Positions 33,793 through 42,869 are shown, counted from the stretch's first letter. The stretch is DNA of 45,704 bases from Ruminococcus flavefaciens (GCA_002373775.1 DFJW01000065.1:1-45704); one strand, 5' to 3'. Notes: generated by a model from the letters alone, not told the origin. Program-made: numbers and translations.

Positions 33793-33828
33793 AAAAAAAC
33801 ACGCACAGGACTCAACAGCCTGTACGCG
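33793..33828 (-). terminator. Intrinsic terminator in the speD leader (attenuator candidate)
   Basis: Minus strand: CGCGTACAGG (33819-33828) pairs over 10 positions, two of them G-U, with CCTGTGCGTG (33800-33809), followed by TTTTTTT (33793-33799). It lies 55 bases before the speD start and over 200 bases past the promoter at 34063-34091, so it must be passed for the operon to be expressed. A second hairpin GCCTT/AAGGC (33763-33780) follows. Confidence 0.8.
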
Positions 33829-33862
33829 CATGAAAATACAAATGCCTATAGCATGATCTCAT
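33812..33862 (-). CDS. Possible 16-codon leader peptide of the polyamine operon
   Basis: An ATG at 33862 opens a frame MRSCYRHLYFHARTGC that stops (TGA) at 33812-33814, exactly in the loop of the leader terminator; codons 12-15 form the 5' arm of the stem. A ribosome that finishes the peptide would cover or melt the terminator. Three of 16 residues are Arg (AGA, AGG, CGT), and arginine is the SpeA substrate. Against it: no clear ribosome site precedes the ATG, and a 16-codon frame is common by chance. Confidence 0.3.
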   Translation of the reverse strand: MRSCYRHLYFHARTGC

Positions 33863-34062
33863 ATGGGTTTCAGAGTCTATATAAGCAAGAACACCTTTTA
33901 CTACTCTTATTGACCTTTCACAAGCTGTGTAGAACTTATAAAATGTTATCGGCACACACCGAATCAATAAGGCAACAGAAGTTGCCGACTGACCTTTTCC
34001 CGTTGCAGCCGGAAATTGTCAGCACCTGCTCTGAAACCGAAGCTTCTTTTGCAATTTGTATT

Positions 34063-34091
34063 ATTTTATCACATTTCCGCGAATTTGTCAA
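34063..34091 (-). promoter_or_regulatory. Sigma-A promoter of the polyamine operon
   Basis: Minus strand: TTGACA (34086-34091), 17-bp spacer, TAAAAT (34063-34068). It begins 32 bases past the stop of the YfhO-family gene and predicts a leader of about 318 nt before speD. Confidence 0.78.
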
Positions 34092-34122
34092 TACTCCGGA
34101 ATTAATTCATATTATTATATTT

Positions 34123-36696
34123 TTACGCAGCCTTTTTCTTTTTATCTGCAATGTATACCCCAGTCAGCAGCAGCGCTGTTATCAGTACTGAAACGGCGGT
34201 AATGCGTATGCCTGCCGCCTTGCCGGGAGCTTCATATGTGATCTCTATCTCGTGATGTCCCGCACTGATCGGGAAACCGATAAACGCAGTGTTGGTCTTT
34301 TCATACTCAGTCTCTTTTCCGTCAACTGTTATGCGGAAGCCTTCGTCATAAGGGAACGACATATTGAACCAGCCGTCAGCCGTAACATCAATGTCTCCGC
34401 GGACCGTATCGCCTACCGAATCCCCGCGGACTATCTCAAAGCTGTCCTTGTTATTTCCTGCATTCTCAAGCACCGAAGCATCAAGAGTGTATGCGCGAAG
34501 TCCGGATATTCTGTATAATCCGGGAGTGAACCGGAGGTCAAGCTTTTCTATAGGTTCAGCGGATGATATAAGATAGGTAAAGCTGTAATTCAGGTTCTTG
34601 TACTTCCATGTCGGATCTGTCAGTTTATTGGTGACAGTGTTTATCTCCAGTATCACATCACCATAGCGTGAAGGATCAATGTCATTATCCGTCTCACACA
34701 TTATTATAAGGAGTTTATCCTCCAGAGGCTCTTCAAGGGGGATAGTTACATTCTTTTCACTGTACATGTCAACTGTGAAAACGCCGTCTTCGTATACGAT
34801 ATCCTCACCGTCGGCGACAAGCTCAAAGTCGATATCATATGGGACCGTACTCTCAGGCAGTATCCCATTGTAACTGCCGTCCGGCACGATGATGTTTTTC
34901 AGGAGAGCTTCATGCCTCTGTTCGTAAGGCAGCGAAAGGAATACGCTTTCGCTCATCACATCCGATGACGCATATCCCAGCGGAAGGACATTTTTATTCT
35001 TCCAGATACGGTATCCGCCGCGTTCACTGTATATCTCTTCTCCATACTGAGGCATACCGCGTCCGTCAAGCCGGTAGCGGCATCCCATGAGTGATGAAAA
35101 AACTATATTCTGCGGCTGAAGCGTTATAGCGTTATTGCGGTTCGCTATCTCGCATCCGGACTCATAAAAACGGAAATCGCGGTATTCACTGTTGCTCAGG
35201 GATGAATAGATATTCGTTGTCAGAAAATCCGTGCGGTAGACGGTGTTTACCGTCTCATCCATTTTTGCATCTTCTGCAAAACGGTATAAGCCGTCGCGGT
35301 CGCTGTCCAGCACATCATCCACCAGATATCGTATGTCCGGGCTGTAGAGTTCGCGTATCGTGCTTATGTCAACGAGTCCGTCGCGGAAGCAGTTTATCAC
35401 ACATATGAGCAGCGAACATCCCAGCGATGCAGTCACAGCTGCCTTTCTTCTGTTGATCTTCACGCAGACCAGCACTATAGCCGCGGTTATCAGTGTATCC
35501 GCAACTATCATCACTGTGACAAGAACTGTGAAGCTGTTCAGTATGAGCGAAAGTACCGCTGCTGCAAGGAATATTATCAGGGTTGCCCTGACGCGGACTT
35601 TATTGGCTTCAAAATACTGGAAAAATCTTCCGCAGAGCAGAAGAAGCAGCGGTGCAAGCGGTATGAGTGCTTTTCCGTCCACATACATAGTTCCGTTGAA
35701 TATGTATACTATCACCGGGAAAATCACACAGCATGCCATTACCGCTGAGAGGAAACGTTCAGAGCGCCTGCCATTCATCAGCAACGCTATGAACGCCACT
35801 GCACAGAAAGAACTGAGTCCGGCTGAGTACGGCGTGTACAGCAGCATACTCAGATCAACTGTCGGGATCAGCAGCTCTTTCAGTGAGATGCTCACAGATG
35901 TTGCAGCTCTTCCCGAGAGTATGGCTGTGAGTGTGGGCAGCCAGAGAAATGCTGCGCACAGACATCCCAAGCCGCAGAAAAGCACCTTCTTCCAGATAGC
36001 AGATATGATACTCATGAGTTTCGGTGCTTCCTGTGATTCAAGCTGAAGGAAGATCATATATGCCCCGACTGCGGCAAATGTTCCGACACTGTAGTAAAAA
36101 CTGGTACACACCATGCAGCAGCTCATCACCGCAAGAAAAAGCAGATTCTTCGCAGAATCCTTTCCGCCTGCTCCGAAAAGCAGTCCGAACAGGAACGGGA
36201 AATAGTCTACGAACATGATATGTCTGTGACTGTGGAATATGAGCGGTCCGCAGCACAGGAACATGAGTGCCAGTATCAGCGGCAGTCTGCCGGAGAAATG
36301 CCGCTTGAAGAAGTAATAGCTTATTATGGAAGAGCCAAGTGATACCGCCATTCCCAGCAGCTGCATATAAGTCGCCATAGTCATGAACGGCATTGCGTAA
36401 GCCGGCAGGTAGAGCGGATTTGCTATTCCATAATAAGCAAAATTATAGATATTCTGTCCTGCACCGATCTGCATGGCAAAATCCGGGAACACGTCCCCTG
36501 TCTCATAGAAACGCCTTCTCAGATACTCCGGCAGTGCAAAATGCTGACTGCACCAGTCGAGCCTTGAGCCCCAGATATAGATATCACTGAAGCTGAAAAG
36601 CGTTATGAAAGCCATTACAGCAAATACGGCTGTTATTATAAGTATTGCCTGAAGATCCTGCGATCTCCTGATACGTTGTCTTATGCCTGAAAACAT
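34123..36696 (-). CDS. YfhO family polytopic membrane protein
   Basis: 857-residue membrane protein with a large extracytoplasmic part. About a dozen helices fill residues 17-450; the loop after the first helix has the family-like WGSRLDWCSQHFALPEYLRR and FPDFAMQIGAGQNIYNFAYY. A soluble region (about 455-815) with beta-rich segments follows, ending in GFRITVDGKETEYEKTNTAF and GHHEIEITYEAPG, then a last helix and KKKK. This is the YfhO layout; Bacillus YfhO is implicated in glycosylating cell-wall teichoic or lipoteichoic acids as a GT-C type enzyme. It starts 10 bases past the GGDEF gene stop. No terminator is seen before the polyamine promoter, so transcripts may run into that leader. Confidence 0.85.
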   Translation of the reverse strand: MFSGIRQRIRRSQDLQAILIITAVFAVMAFITLFSFSDIYIWGSRLDWCSQHFALPEYLRRRFYETGDVFPDFAMQIGAGQNIYNFAYYGIANPLYLPAYAMPFMTMATYMQLLGMAVSLGSSIISYYFFKRHFSGRLPLILALMFLCCGPLIFHSHRHIMFVDYFPFLFGLLFGAGGKDSAKNLLFLAVMSCCMVCTSFYYSVGTFAAVGAYMIFLQLESQEAPKLMSIISAIWKKVLFCGLGCLCAAFLWLPTLTAILSGRAATSVSISLKELLIPTVDLSMLLYTPYSAGLSSFCAVAFIALLMNGRRSERFLSAVMACCVIFPVIVYIFNGTMYVDGKALIPLAPLLLLLCGRFFQYFEANKVRVRATLIIFLAAAVLSLILNSFTVLVTVMIVADTLITAAIVLVCVKINRRKAAVTASLGCSLLICVINCFRDGLVDISTIRELYSPDIRYLVDDVLDSDRDGLYRFAEDAKMDETVNTVYRTDFLTTNIYSSLSNSEYRDFRFYESGCEIANRNNAITLQPQNIVFSSLMGCRYRLDGRGMPQYGEEIYSERGGYRIWKNKNVLPLGYASSDVMSESVFLSLPYEQRHEALLKNIIVPDGSYNGILPESTVPYDIDFELVADGEDIVYEDGVFTVDMYSEKNVTIPLEEPLEDKLLIIMCETDNDIDPSRYGDVILEINTVTNKLTDPTWKYKNLNYSFTYLISSAEPIEKLDLRFTPGLYRISGLRAYTLDASVLENAGNNKDSFEIVRGDSVGDTVRGDIDVTADGWFNMSFPYDEGFRITVDGKETEYEKTNTAFIGFPISAGHHEIEITYEAPGKAAGIRITAVSVLITALLLTGVYIADKKKKAA

Positions 36697-36705
36697 CTGC
36701 GGATG

Positions 36706-38613
36706 TCAGTCCTCCCTGATTTTTCTGCGCTTTTTCTTATCCTCATACATCCTTCTGTCCGCTATCCCGAACAGTTCGTGGAAATCATCGTTTTTCCCCG
36801 GTACTTCGCAGTACGAGCCTATGCTCGCGCCGACTTTATAAGGCTTGACCTCTGAATCATTGTATCTGTCAAAGTAACCGCGGATATATTCAAGATACCC
36901 TTCTACCATTTCATCTGTATAATCTCCGCTGCCTATGATAACGAATTCGTCTCCGCCTATCCTTGCGCATACTTCGTTGTTCTCGCAGCATGTATTCAGC
37001 GCGTTTGCAGTTATAGTTATAGCACGGTCGCCCTCGATGTGTCCGTAATTATCATTGATATGTTTCAGAAGATCAAGGTCTGCTATGATTATGAGCAGCT
37101 TTTTCTGCTCGTTCTGCGCTCTCTTGAATATAGTCTCGGAATACCTCTTGAACCCCTTCCGGTTGTACACACCGGTGAGCGTATCTCGGATAGAATTCAT
37201 GAGTATCCGGTTATTTATCCTTGTGAGTTTAGTCCTTACACGCAGGAACTCCAGCGCTGTGTTTATATTTCTGTTCCAAAGCGCAAAGACCATGCTCACC
37301 GACTTTGCCATGTCGCTGAAGTGATAGATCGTGTAGCCAAAGCAGCGGTCCATGTAATGCAGCGGAAGCAGTATGTAGGATGCAGGTCCATGGATACGTT
37401 CCATGATATCCGGCGGAAGGATATCGGCAGTATCAAAACTGCTGTCCACAACAGATGCCTCTCCGCGATGGAATATCATCCTCAGATCCATAGTCTCAGG
37501 ATAGCCTTCACTGAGGTACGAGTCGTCTTTCTTCTCATCTCCGCCGTCCCAGTTCCGATCAAGGCAGAGCATGAACAGATCAAGTCCGTTTACGCAGTAA
37601 TAGTATTCACTGATCCTGTGCAGCAAGCCTTCAAGAGTCTTTTCCTCCATAAGTCCTTCCTGCATGCCGCTCCTGTTGAAGTAGCCTTCATAGAGCCTTA
37701 CGTTAAGATCATAATCCTCCCGCATCTGCGCAAGGTGCATAAGTCCTCTCCTGCATCCGCAGCTTCCTGTGAATACGAGCGATCCGCTGCTGAACCCGGT
37801 TATTTTCACATCTTCGCCGCTCATAAGCTTATGCAGCTTTGCGACTGCCCTTGCCCCGAGCATACTGTTCCCGGGAATGATAGTCGTCAGAGGCGGGATA
37901 TTATCCGCTGCCTCTTTCGAACCGTCATATCCTGAGATCATAACGTCTTCCGGAACTTTTATTCCTCCCTGCATAAGAGCGATACAGAGAGCCGTCCCCA
38001 TGGAGTCATTGGCACAGACTATCGCCTGCGGAAGTTTTCTTTTGCCTTCTATGTATTCTTTGGCGAGTTCTGAGGCAGTTATCTTCCAGAAGTCGCCGTA
38101 TATGATGTTCTCGTCCTTTATTTCTATACCGTGACGACGCAGAGAACGCTTGTAGCCTTCAAGACGTGATTCGGCAGGCGCATTTCCCCTGAATCCCGTC
38201 AGGCATGCGATATCATTGCAGCCGTGATGTTCGATAAAGTGGTCGGTCATCAGTTCAAACAGTTCGGTATCCTCAGCATAGACGCTCTCGCAGAAACCGA
38301 GATCGCGTTCGACCGAGACCACAGGTATCCCCAGTGACCTCAACTTTCCGGTGATCTTTACTACAAGCTGATCCGAAGCCATATTGCCGACAACCATTAT
38401 CGCGCCGTCCACCGAACCTTCCGTCAGCAGCGAATAGATATTCTCCTCGCCTGACTGGAGCTGCGTATCTGTGTCAAGATTAAATGTCATTGTAAGAATT
38501 ACAGTGTCATACCCGAGAGCTGTACTTTGTCCGCATATGCCTGTCAGTATCCTGTTGGTGTAATCAGTAAAAATGTCAGCTGTTATGACCGCGATCCTTT
38601 TCCGCCTTGCCAT
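36706..38613 (-). CDS. Soluble LacI-type sensor fused to a GGDEF diguanylate cyclase domain
   Basis: Predicted c-di-GMP synthase of 635 residues. Residues about 4-290 form a LacI/periplasmic-binding-like sugar-sensor domain (RKRIAVITADIFTDYTNRIL, VDGAIMVVGNMASDQLVV, AIVCANDSMGTALCIALMQG, VMISGYDGSKEAADNIPPLT) without helix-turn-helix and without signal peptide or membrane helix, so it senses in the cytoplasm. A linker of about 170 residues leads to the cyclase domain: TGVYNRKGFKRYSETIF, LLKHINDNYGHIEGDRAI and the active GGDEF (residues 553-557). The RxxD inhibitory site five residues before it is absent (ENNE), so product inhibition may be lost. AGGTGA precedes the ATG. The YfhO gene follows after 9 bases. 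Confidence 0.9.
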   Translation of the reverse strand: MARRKRIAVITADIFTDYTNRILTGICGQSTALGYDTVILTMTFNLDTDTQLQSGEENIYSLLTEGSVDGAIMVVGNMASDQLVVKITGKLRSLGIPVVSVERDLGFCESVYAEDTELFELMTDHFIEHHGCNDIACLTGFRGNAPAESRLEGYKRSLRRHGIEIKDENIIYGDFWKITASELAKEYIEGKRKLPQAIVCANDSMGTALCIALMQGGIKVPEDVMISGYDGSKEAADNIPPLTTIIPGNSMLGARAVAKLHKLMSGEDVKITGFSSGSLVFTGSCGCRRGLMHLAQMREDYDLNVRLYEGYFNRSGMQEGLMEEKTLEGLLHRISEYYYCVNGLDLFMLCLDRNWDGGDEKKDDSYLSEGYPETMDLRMIFHRGEASVVDSSFDTADILPPDIMERIHGPASYILLPLHYMDRCFGYTIYHFSDMAKSVSMVFALWNRNINTALEFLRVRTKLTRINNRILMNSIRDTLTGVYNRKGFKRYSETIFKRAQNEQKKLLIIIADLDLLKHINDNYGHIEGDRAITITANALNTCCENNEVCARIGGDEFVIIGSGDYTDEMVEGYLEYIRGYFDRYNDSEVKPYKVGASIGSYCEVPGKNDDFHELFGIADRRMYEDKKKRRKIRED

Positions 38614-38662
38614 GTGATCACCTGCCCTGTATTTTTACCCCGGAGTCAGGTCTGCCGCAGCA

Positions 38663-41053
38663 TCATTTCAGTTCTGCGACTGTTACTCCGTCCTCTCCCT
38701 CGCCGTAAACTCCGAGCCGGTAACTCTTGACCGAGGGATGATTTTTCAGTCTTCTGTGCACTGCCTGTCTAAGCAGTCCCGTTCCCTTGCCGTGGATGAT
38801 GGTTATCATTGAAATATTTGACATGACCGCCTGATCTATGAACTGATCCAGCTGGTAAACGCCGTCATCGCATGCGCATCCGCGGATATCCAGTTCCATT
38901 TTTCCGCGTCTCTCTGCTTTCACGCCGATCTTGTTCATCTTTCTGCCGTTTTTCACAGGCTTTCCGCCGTATGTGACCTTTTCCGGTTCTTCAAGCCGCA
39001 GTCTTGAGATATTCATCTTGGTCTTCATTACGCCCATCTGGACATATACGAAATCGCTGCCGTCCGGTTCACCTGAGATAATGCCTTTGCGCTGGAGGTC
39101 AACAACGTATACCGTATCGCCTCTCTTCAGCTTTCTCGGAAGTACATATCCCTCATTGGGATCACGCTTTTCAACGGGATTTGCCGCGTCATACATGCGG
39201 TTGAAGCTCTGCTTGCTTCTTGATTTTGCATTGGAGACCTGACTGCTGAAATCCTTCTTCTCCTTCTCTTTGCGCAGTTTTTCCAGCTCATCGATGAGTT
39301 CATTGGATTCAGCCTTGGTCTGTTCGATTATCGTCATGGCACGCAGTCGCGCCTTTTCCAGTTCATCAGCCTTGGTACGCTCGATCTCTTCGCGCTCGCG
39401 GCGTATCGTCTCCTCATGCTCGGCAGCCTGCCGTTTCAGAGCAGCCGCTTCATCTTTCTGCTTTTCAAGTTCAAGCCTTGCTGCCTCCAGCTTACCGATG
39501 ACTTCTTCGAGCCGGCTGTTGGCATCGCTGACGCGCTTTTTTGCGTCCTCGATTATGTCCGCAGGCATTCCCAGACTCTCGGATATGGCAAACGCATTGG
39601 ACTTACCCGGCGAGCCGACTATAAGCCTGTATGTGGGCCGAAGTGTCTCTATATCAAATTCGCAGGAAGCGTTTTCAACGTTCTCGCTGTCGATCGCAAA
39701 CACTTTCAGTTCCTGATAATGAGTAGTCACCATTATCTTAGCCCCGTTCATCATAAGACGGCGGATTATTGACACCGCAAGGGCTGCACCTTCAACAGGA
39801 TCAGTTCCCGAACCCAGCTCGTCAAGGAGCACCAGAGAAGTATCCCCTGCCGTGCTGAGTATCTCGATAACTTTATTGGTATGCGATGAGAATGTGGAAA
39901 GATTCTGCTCAATGCTCTGGCTGTCACCGATGTCCGCAAGTATATGATCGAATACGGATATGCGGCTGCCGTCGGCAACGGGTATGAGAAGTCCGCACAT
40001 TATCATCGCGCTCAGCAGTCCGGCTGTCTTCAGCGCAACAGTCTTACCGCCTGTGTTAGGTCCGGTTATTATAAGTGCCTGATAATCCTCACCGAGAGAA
40101 AGATCTATCGGCACCGCCTTGTTCCGGTCAAGAAGCGGATGACGCGCTTTTTTCAGATACATCTTGCCGTCATCAGTTATCTCCGGAAGTGAGCATCTGA
40201 GTTTTGCTGCAAGGTTTGCTTTGGCAAAATACAGATTCAGCTCAGTGCAGATCTTGTAATTCTCGGCAAGCACTTCCGCATAATCTCCGCATTCACGGCA
40301 GAGTTCACGGATTATCCGCTCTATTTCTTCCTGCTCCTTGCCTTGAAGGATGCGTATATCATTATTTGCCTCTACCACCGCCATCGGCTCGATGAAAATA
40401 GTCTGACCGGTAGCGGAAGTGTCATGTACAAGACCGCTGACCTGTCCGCGGTATTCGGCTTTTACAGGCAGTACGAATCTTCCGTCGCGGATAGTCACAT
40501 TGCTCTCCTGAAGATACTGCTGTGTGGTCTTGCTCTTTACCATTTTGTCCAGCGTCTCACGCAGCTGCATCCCGGCACGGTTTATCTTACGGCGTATGGC
40601 TGCCAGCTCCGGGCTTGCGGCATCTGCTATCTCATTTTCAGATATAATGGATCTGTCCAGCTTTTCCAGCAGCCAGTCATTGGGCTGGAGCCTTGAGAAG
40701 AGATAGTCGAGTTCCGTCTCCACATTCTCGCAATGGCTGTACCAGTCAGAAAGTCCTTTTATCTGACGGAGCATGGCGGCTATATCCATGAGGTCACGGA
40801 GAGATATCACTGCTCCCGAACCTGCTCTTGCCGCAACTCCGCATATATCCTTGAAATTGCTGAAAGGCGGTGTGCCGAACTGCACGGATAATTCAAGCGC
40901 CTGCGATGTCTTCAGACATTCATACCGCACTCTCTCCATGTCATTGTCCGGACGTATAGCCAGCGCCATCCGGCGCGTTTCTTCATTCGAAGTCAGACCG
41001 GCAAGCATTTCAAGTATTTTGTCCAGTTCAAGTGTAAGTAAGTATTTATCCAT
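38663..41053 (-). CDS. mutS2: Endonuclease MutS2 (RqcU)
   Basis: 796-residue ATPase with a C-terminal Smr nuclease domain. Walker A is ITGPNTGGKTVALKTAGLL (Lys337); the ABC-type signature and Walker B follow (SIEQNLSTFSSHT, LVLLDELGSGTDPVEGAALA). A long coiled coil (about 510-610) precedes a KOW-like segment and the Smr domain (LDIRGCACDDGVYQLDQFID, then IIHGKGTGLLRQAVHRRL). MutS2 suppresses recombination in some bacteria, and in Bacillus it splits collided ribosomes for ribosome quality control. Length and order are normal. It lies 22 bases downstream of recO. Confidence 0.96.
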   Translation of the reverse strand: MDKYLLTLELDKILEMLAGLTSNEETRRMALAIRPDNDMERVRYECLKTSQALELSVQFGTPPFSNFKDICGVAARAGSGAVISLRDLMDIAAMLRQIKGLSDWYSHCENVETELDYLFSRLQPNDWLLEKLDRSIISENEIADAASPELAAIRRKINRAGMQLRETLDKMVKSKTTQQYLQESNVTIRDGRFVLPVKAEYRGQVSGLVHDTSATGQTIFIEPMAVVEANNDIRILQGKEQEEIERIIRELCRECGDYAEVLAENYKICTELNLYFAKANLAAKLRCSLPEITDDGKMYLKKARHPLLDRNKAVPIDLSLGEDYQALIITGPNTGGKTVALKTAGLLSAMIMCGLLIPVADGSRISVFDHILADIGDSQSIEQNLSTFSSHTNKVIEILSTAGDTSLVLLDELGSGTDPVEGAALAVSIIRRLMMNGAKIMVTTHYQELKVFAIDSENVENASCEFDIETLRPTYRLIVGSPGKSNAFAISESLGMPADIIEDAKKRVSDANSRLEEVIGKLEAARLELEKQKDEAAALKRQAAEHEETIRREREEIERTKADELEKARLRAMTIIEQTKAESNELIDELEKLRKEKEKKDFSSQVSNAKSRSKQSFNRMYDAANPVEKRDPNEGYVLPRKLKRGDTVYVVDLQRKGIISGEPDGSDFVYVQMGVMKTKMNISRLRLEEPEKVTYGGKPVKNGRKMNKIGVKAERRGKMELDIRGCACDDGVYQLDQFIDQAVMSNISMITIIHGKGTGLLRQAVHRRLKNHPSVKSYRLGVYGEGEDGVTVAELK

Positions 41054-41075
41054 AGTTCTCCTGATCTGTCAATAG

Positions 41076-41834
41076 TTATGTACGGCTCTGAGCCGTTATT
41101 GACTTGTAAAAATCGAGAGTCCGGAAGCTGCGTTCAAGATGTGTCAGAAGATAGCTCTCGGAAAAGGATCCGAGCTTTTTCTGTGCCTGCTCCGAGACTC
41201 TGAAATTGAAAAGCCTGTCAAAATCGGCAAGGACTATATGTCGCACCGCATTCAGTACAGGCAGTTTAAGCTTGATATAATTTTCGTCGCTGCGCTCTCC
41301 GAAACAATCAGCGCAAATAAAACCTCCGTTTATGACCGAGAAGAATAATTCTTCCGGCTCATATACGCCGCATTCCCTGCACATCACCACGTCCGGCATG
41401 AATCCGATCTCAGACATGAGTCTCAGTTCGAATATGCTTTTCAGCAATTGCTCATCCCGTTTACCGTTTTCCAGAAAGTGCAGACAATTGAGGAAAAGCC
41501 TCATGATGTCGCCGTTCTGGCGCTGAGGTTCGATGCACGAGCGCAGTACATCCGCAAAATATGACGCAAGGGATACCTTTGTAAGGGAATCCCTCAGTCC
41601 GTAAAAAATATGCACCGGTTCTGCACTGTTGAGATAGAGCTTTTCGCCCCGTTTGTCGATGCAGAATCTGGAATAGGCGAACAACTGAGTGGAAGCGCCG
41701 GATCTTCCGTTGATCTTCCGCGCTCCCTTTACAGCAAGTTCGACTACTCCCTTGTCTTTAGTGAGAATGTCGATGAATTTGTCCTGTTCGCCCACAGAGC
41801 GTTCCTTCAGGACAATACCCTCAGTTATTGTCAT
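41076..41834 (-). CDS. recO: DNA repair protein RecO
   Basis: 252-residue recombination mediator that loads RecA with RecF and RecR. The OB-fold N-terminus reads EGIVLKERSVGEQDKFIDIL and KGVVELAVKGARKINGRSGA; the zinc-finger is CREC with CADC about 30 residues later, both intact. Its ATG overlaps the last codons of the small yqzL-like gene by 14 bases, and it follows era, a conserved order in Firmicutes. Confidence 0.95.
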   Translation of the reverse strand: MTITEGIVLKERSVGEQDKFIDILTKDKGVVELAVKGARKINGRSGASTQLFAYSRFCIDKRGEKLYLNSAEPVHIFYGLRDSLTKVSLASYFADVLRSCIEPQRQNGDIMRLFLNCLHFLENGKRDEQLLKSIFELRLMSEIGFMPDVVMCRECGVYEPEELFFSVINGGFICADCFGERSDENYIKLKLPVLNAVRHIVLADFDRLFNFRVSEQAQKKLGSFSESYLLTHLERSFRTLDFYKSITAQSRT

Positions 41835-41922
41835 TATTTTTATCCTTATGCTCCAGATAGCAGAGATAATCCTCTACCCTGCCGCTGGAGATGAATCTTT
41901 CCCATAAAAGTTCTTCTGACAT
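41821..41922 (-). CDS. yqzL: YqzL-like small protein (33 residues)
   Basis: A 33-codon gene between era and recO. The product starts MSEELLWERFISSGRVEDYL and ends CYLEHKDKNNDNN. The pattern W-x-x-F-x-x-(S/T)-G-x-(V/I)-x-x-Y-L matches YqzL, which in Bacillus sits at this same place. A good ribosome site (GGAGG, 8 bases upstream of the ATG at 41922) and the 14-base overlap with recO support translation. The family has no known function. Confidence rests on synteny, ribosome site and motif together. Confidence 0.78.
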   Translation of the reverse strand: MSEELLWERFISSGRVEDYLCYLEHKDKNNDNN

Positions 41923-41975
41923 AATGCGCCTCCATGAGTTATTGTAAGCGCATCAGGTGGTTTTATGCAAGGCAA

Positions 41976-42869
41976 TTATTTGTCAGAAAGTCCGAAACTG
42001 CGGATAAGGCCTTCACGGTTGCGCCAGTCTTCCTTGACTTTTACCCAGCATTTCAGATTAACCTTTATCTGGAAGAAATCTTCAAGTTCAAGACGTGCGG
42101 CCGTCGATGCTTTTTTGAGCATAGCACCGCCTTTTCCTATAACTATGCCTTTATGTGATTCCCTTTCGCAGTAGATAACTGCCGATATGTCAAGGATATC
42201 CTTGTCCTCGCGTTCTGACATCTCCTCTACGCCTACAGCTATGCCGTGCGGGACTTCATCGCTGAGAAGTTCAAGGAGCTTTTCGCGTATCATTTCCGCT
42301 GCCAGCACTTTTTCCGGCTGGTCTGTTATCATGTCGTCCGGGAAATAATGCACCGATTCCTCTGAGAGAGCGATAAGCTCATCTATCACTATGTCAACGC
42401 CGTTGTCCTCTTTGACGCTCACAGGGATAACCGCATGGAAATCCACCTTTGAAGTAAGATCAGCTATCACCGGCGCAAGTTCATCCTTGTTCTTCAGCAG
42501 GTCTATCTTGTTGAGCACAAGTATCACCGGCATTTTTGAAGCGTTCAGCGACTTCAGCAGATCAAGTTCCTGCGAACTTATCTTCCTTGTGCAGTCCTGC
42601 ATGAAGACAACAGCGTCGATATCGCTGACAGATTCCTTTACCGTGTCAAGCATATGCTCGCTGAGCTTGTTGACCGGCTTATGCAGTCCGGGAGTATCAA
42701 AGAACACCATCTGCACGTCATCAATGTTCCTGATACCGGTTATTCTTGTGCGTGTAGTCTGCGGCTTGCTGCTCACTGAGGCTATCTTTTCGCCTACCAC
42801 AGCATTGAGCAGTGAGGATTTTCCGGCATTTGTATGTCCGGCTATAGTGACAAAGACAGTCCTCGGCAT
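41976..42869 (-). CDS. era: GTPase Era
   Basis: Essential GTPase that binds the 3' end of 16S rRNA and assists 30S subunit assembly, 297 residues. G-motifs: GHTNAGKSSLLNAV (G1), TTRTRITGI (G2), FFDTPGLHKP (G3), LVLNKIDLL (G4). The C-terminal KH domain carries GIVIGKGGAMLKKASTAARL and ends LRSFGLSDK. The ATG overlaps the ybeY stop by one base (TGATG). Part of the phoH-ybeY-era-yqzL-recO run. Confidence 0.97.
   Translation of the reverse strand: MPRTVFVTIAGHTNAGKSSLLNAVVGEKIASVSSKPQTTRTRITGIRNIDDVQMVFFDTPGLHKPVNKLSEHMLDTVKESVSDIDAVVFMQDCTRKISSQELDLLKSLNASKMPVILVLNKIDLLKNKDELAPVIADLTSKVDFHAVIPVSVKEDNGVDIVIDELIALSEESVHYFPDDMITDQPEKVLAAEMIREKLLELLSDEVPHGIAVGVEEMSEREDKDILDISAVIYCERESHKGIVIGKGGAMLKKASTAARLELEDFFQIKVNLKCWVKVKEDWRNREGLIRSFGLSDK

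Larger units (their letters stand above)
33793..34056 (-). ncRNA. Structured 5' leader RNA of the polyamine operon
   Basis: Predicted leader from about 34056 to the terminator. Paired elements on the minus strand include CTGAC/GTCAG (34018-34022 with 33989-33993) enclosing CCG/CGG, a perfect hairpin GGCAAC-ttct-GTTGCC (33971-33986), TCGG/CCGA (33949-33962), and the terminator. I see no SAM riboswitch core or T-box sequence (GGTGGTACCGCG). It may sense a polyamine, SAM or arginine, or be controlled by the leader peptide; all inference. On the + strand this stretch codes for nothing I can support. Confidence 0.5.

Noticed and set aside
33793..34056. SAM-I riboswitch or T-box before speD
   Set aside because: Neither the SAM-I core sequences nor the T-box GGTGGTACCGCG motif is present; the region is reported as an unclassified leader instead.
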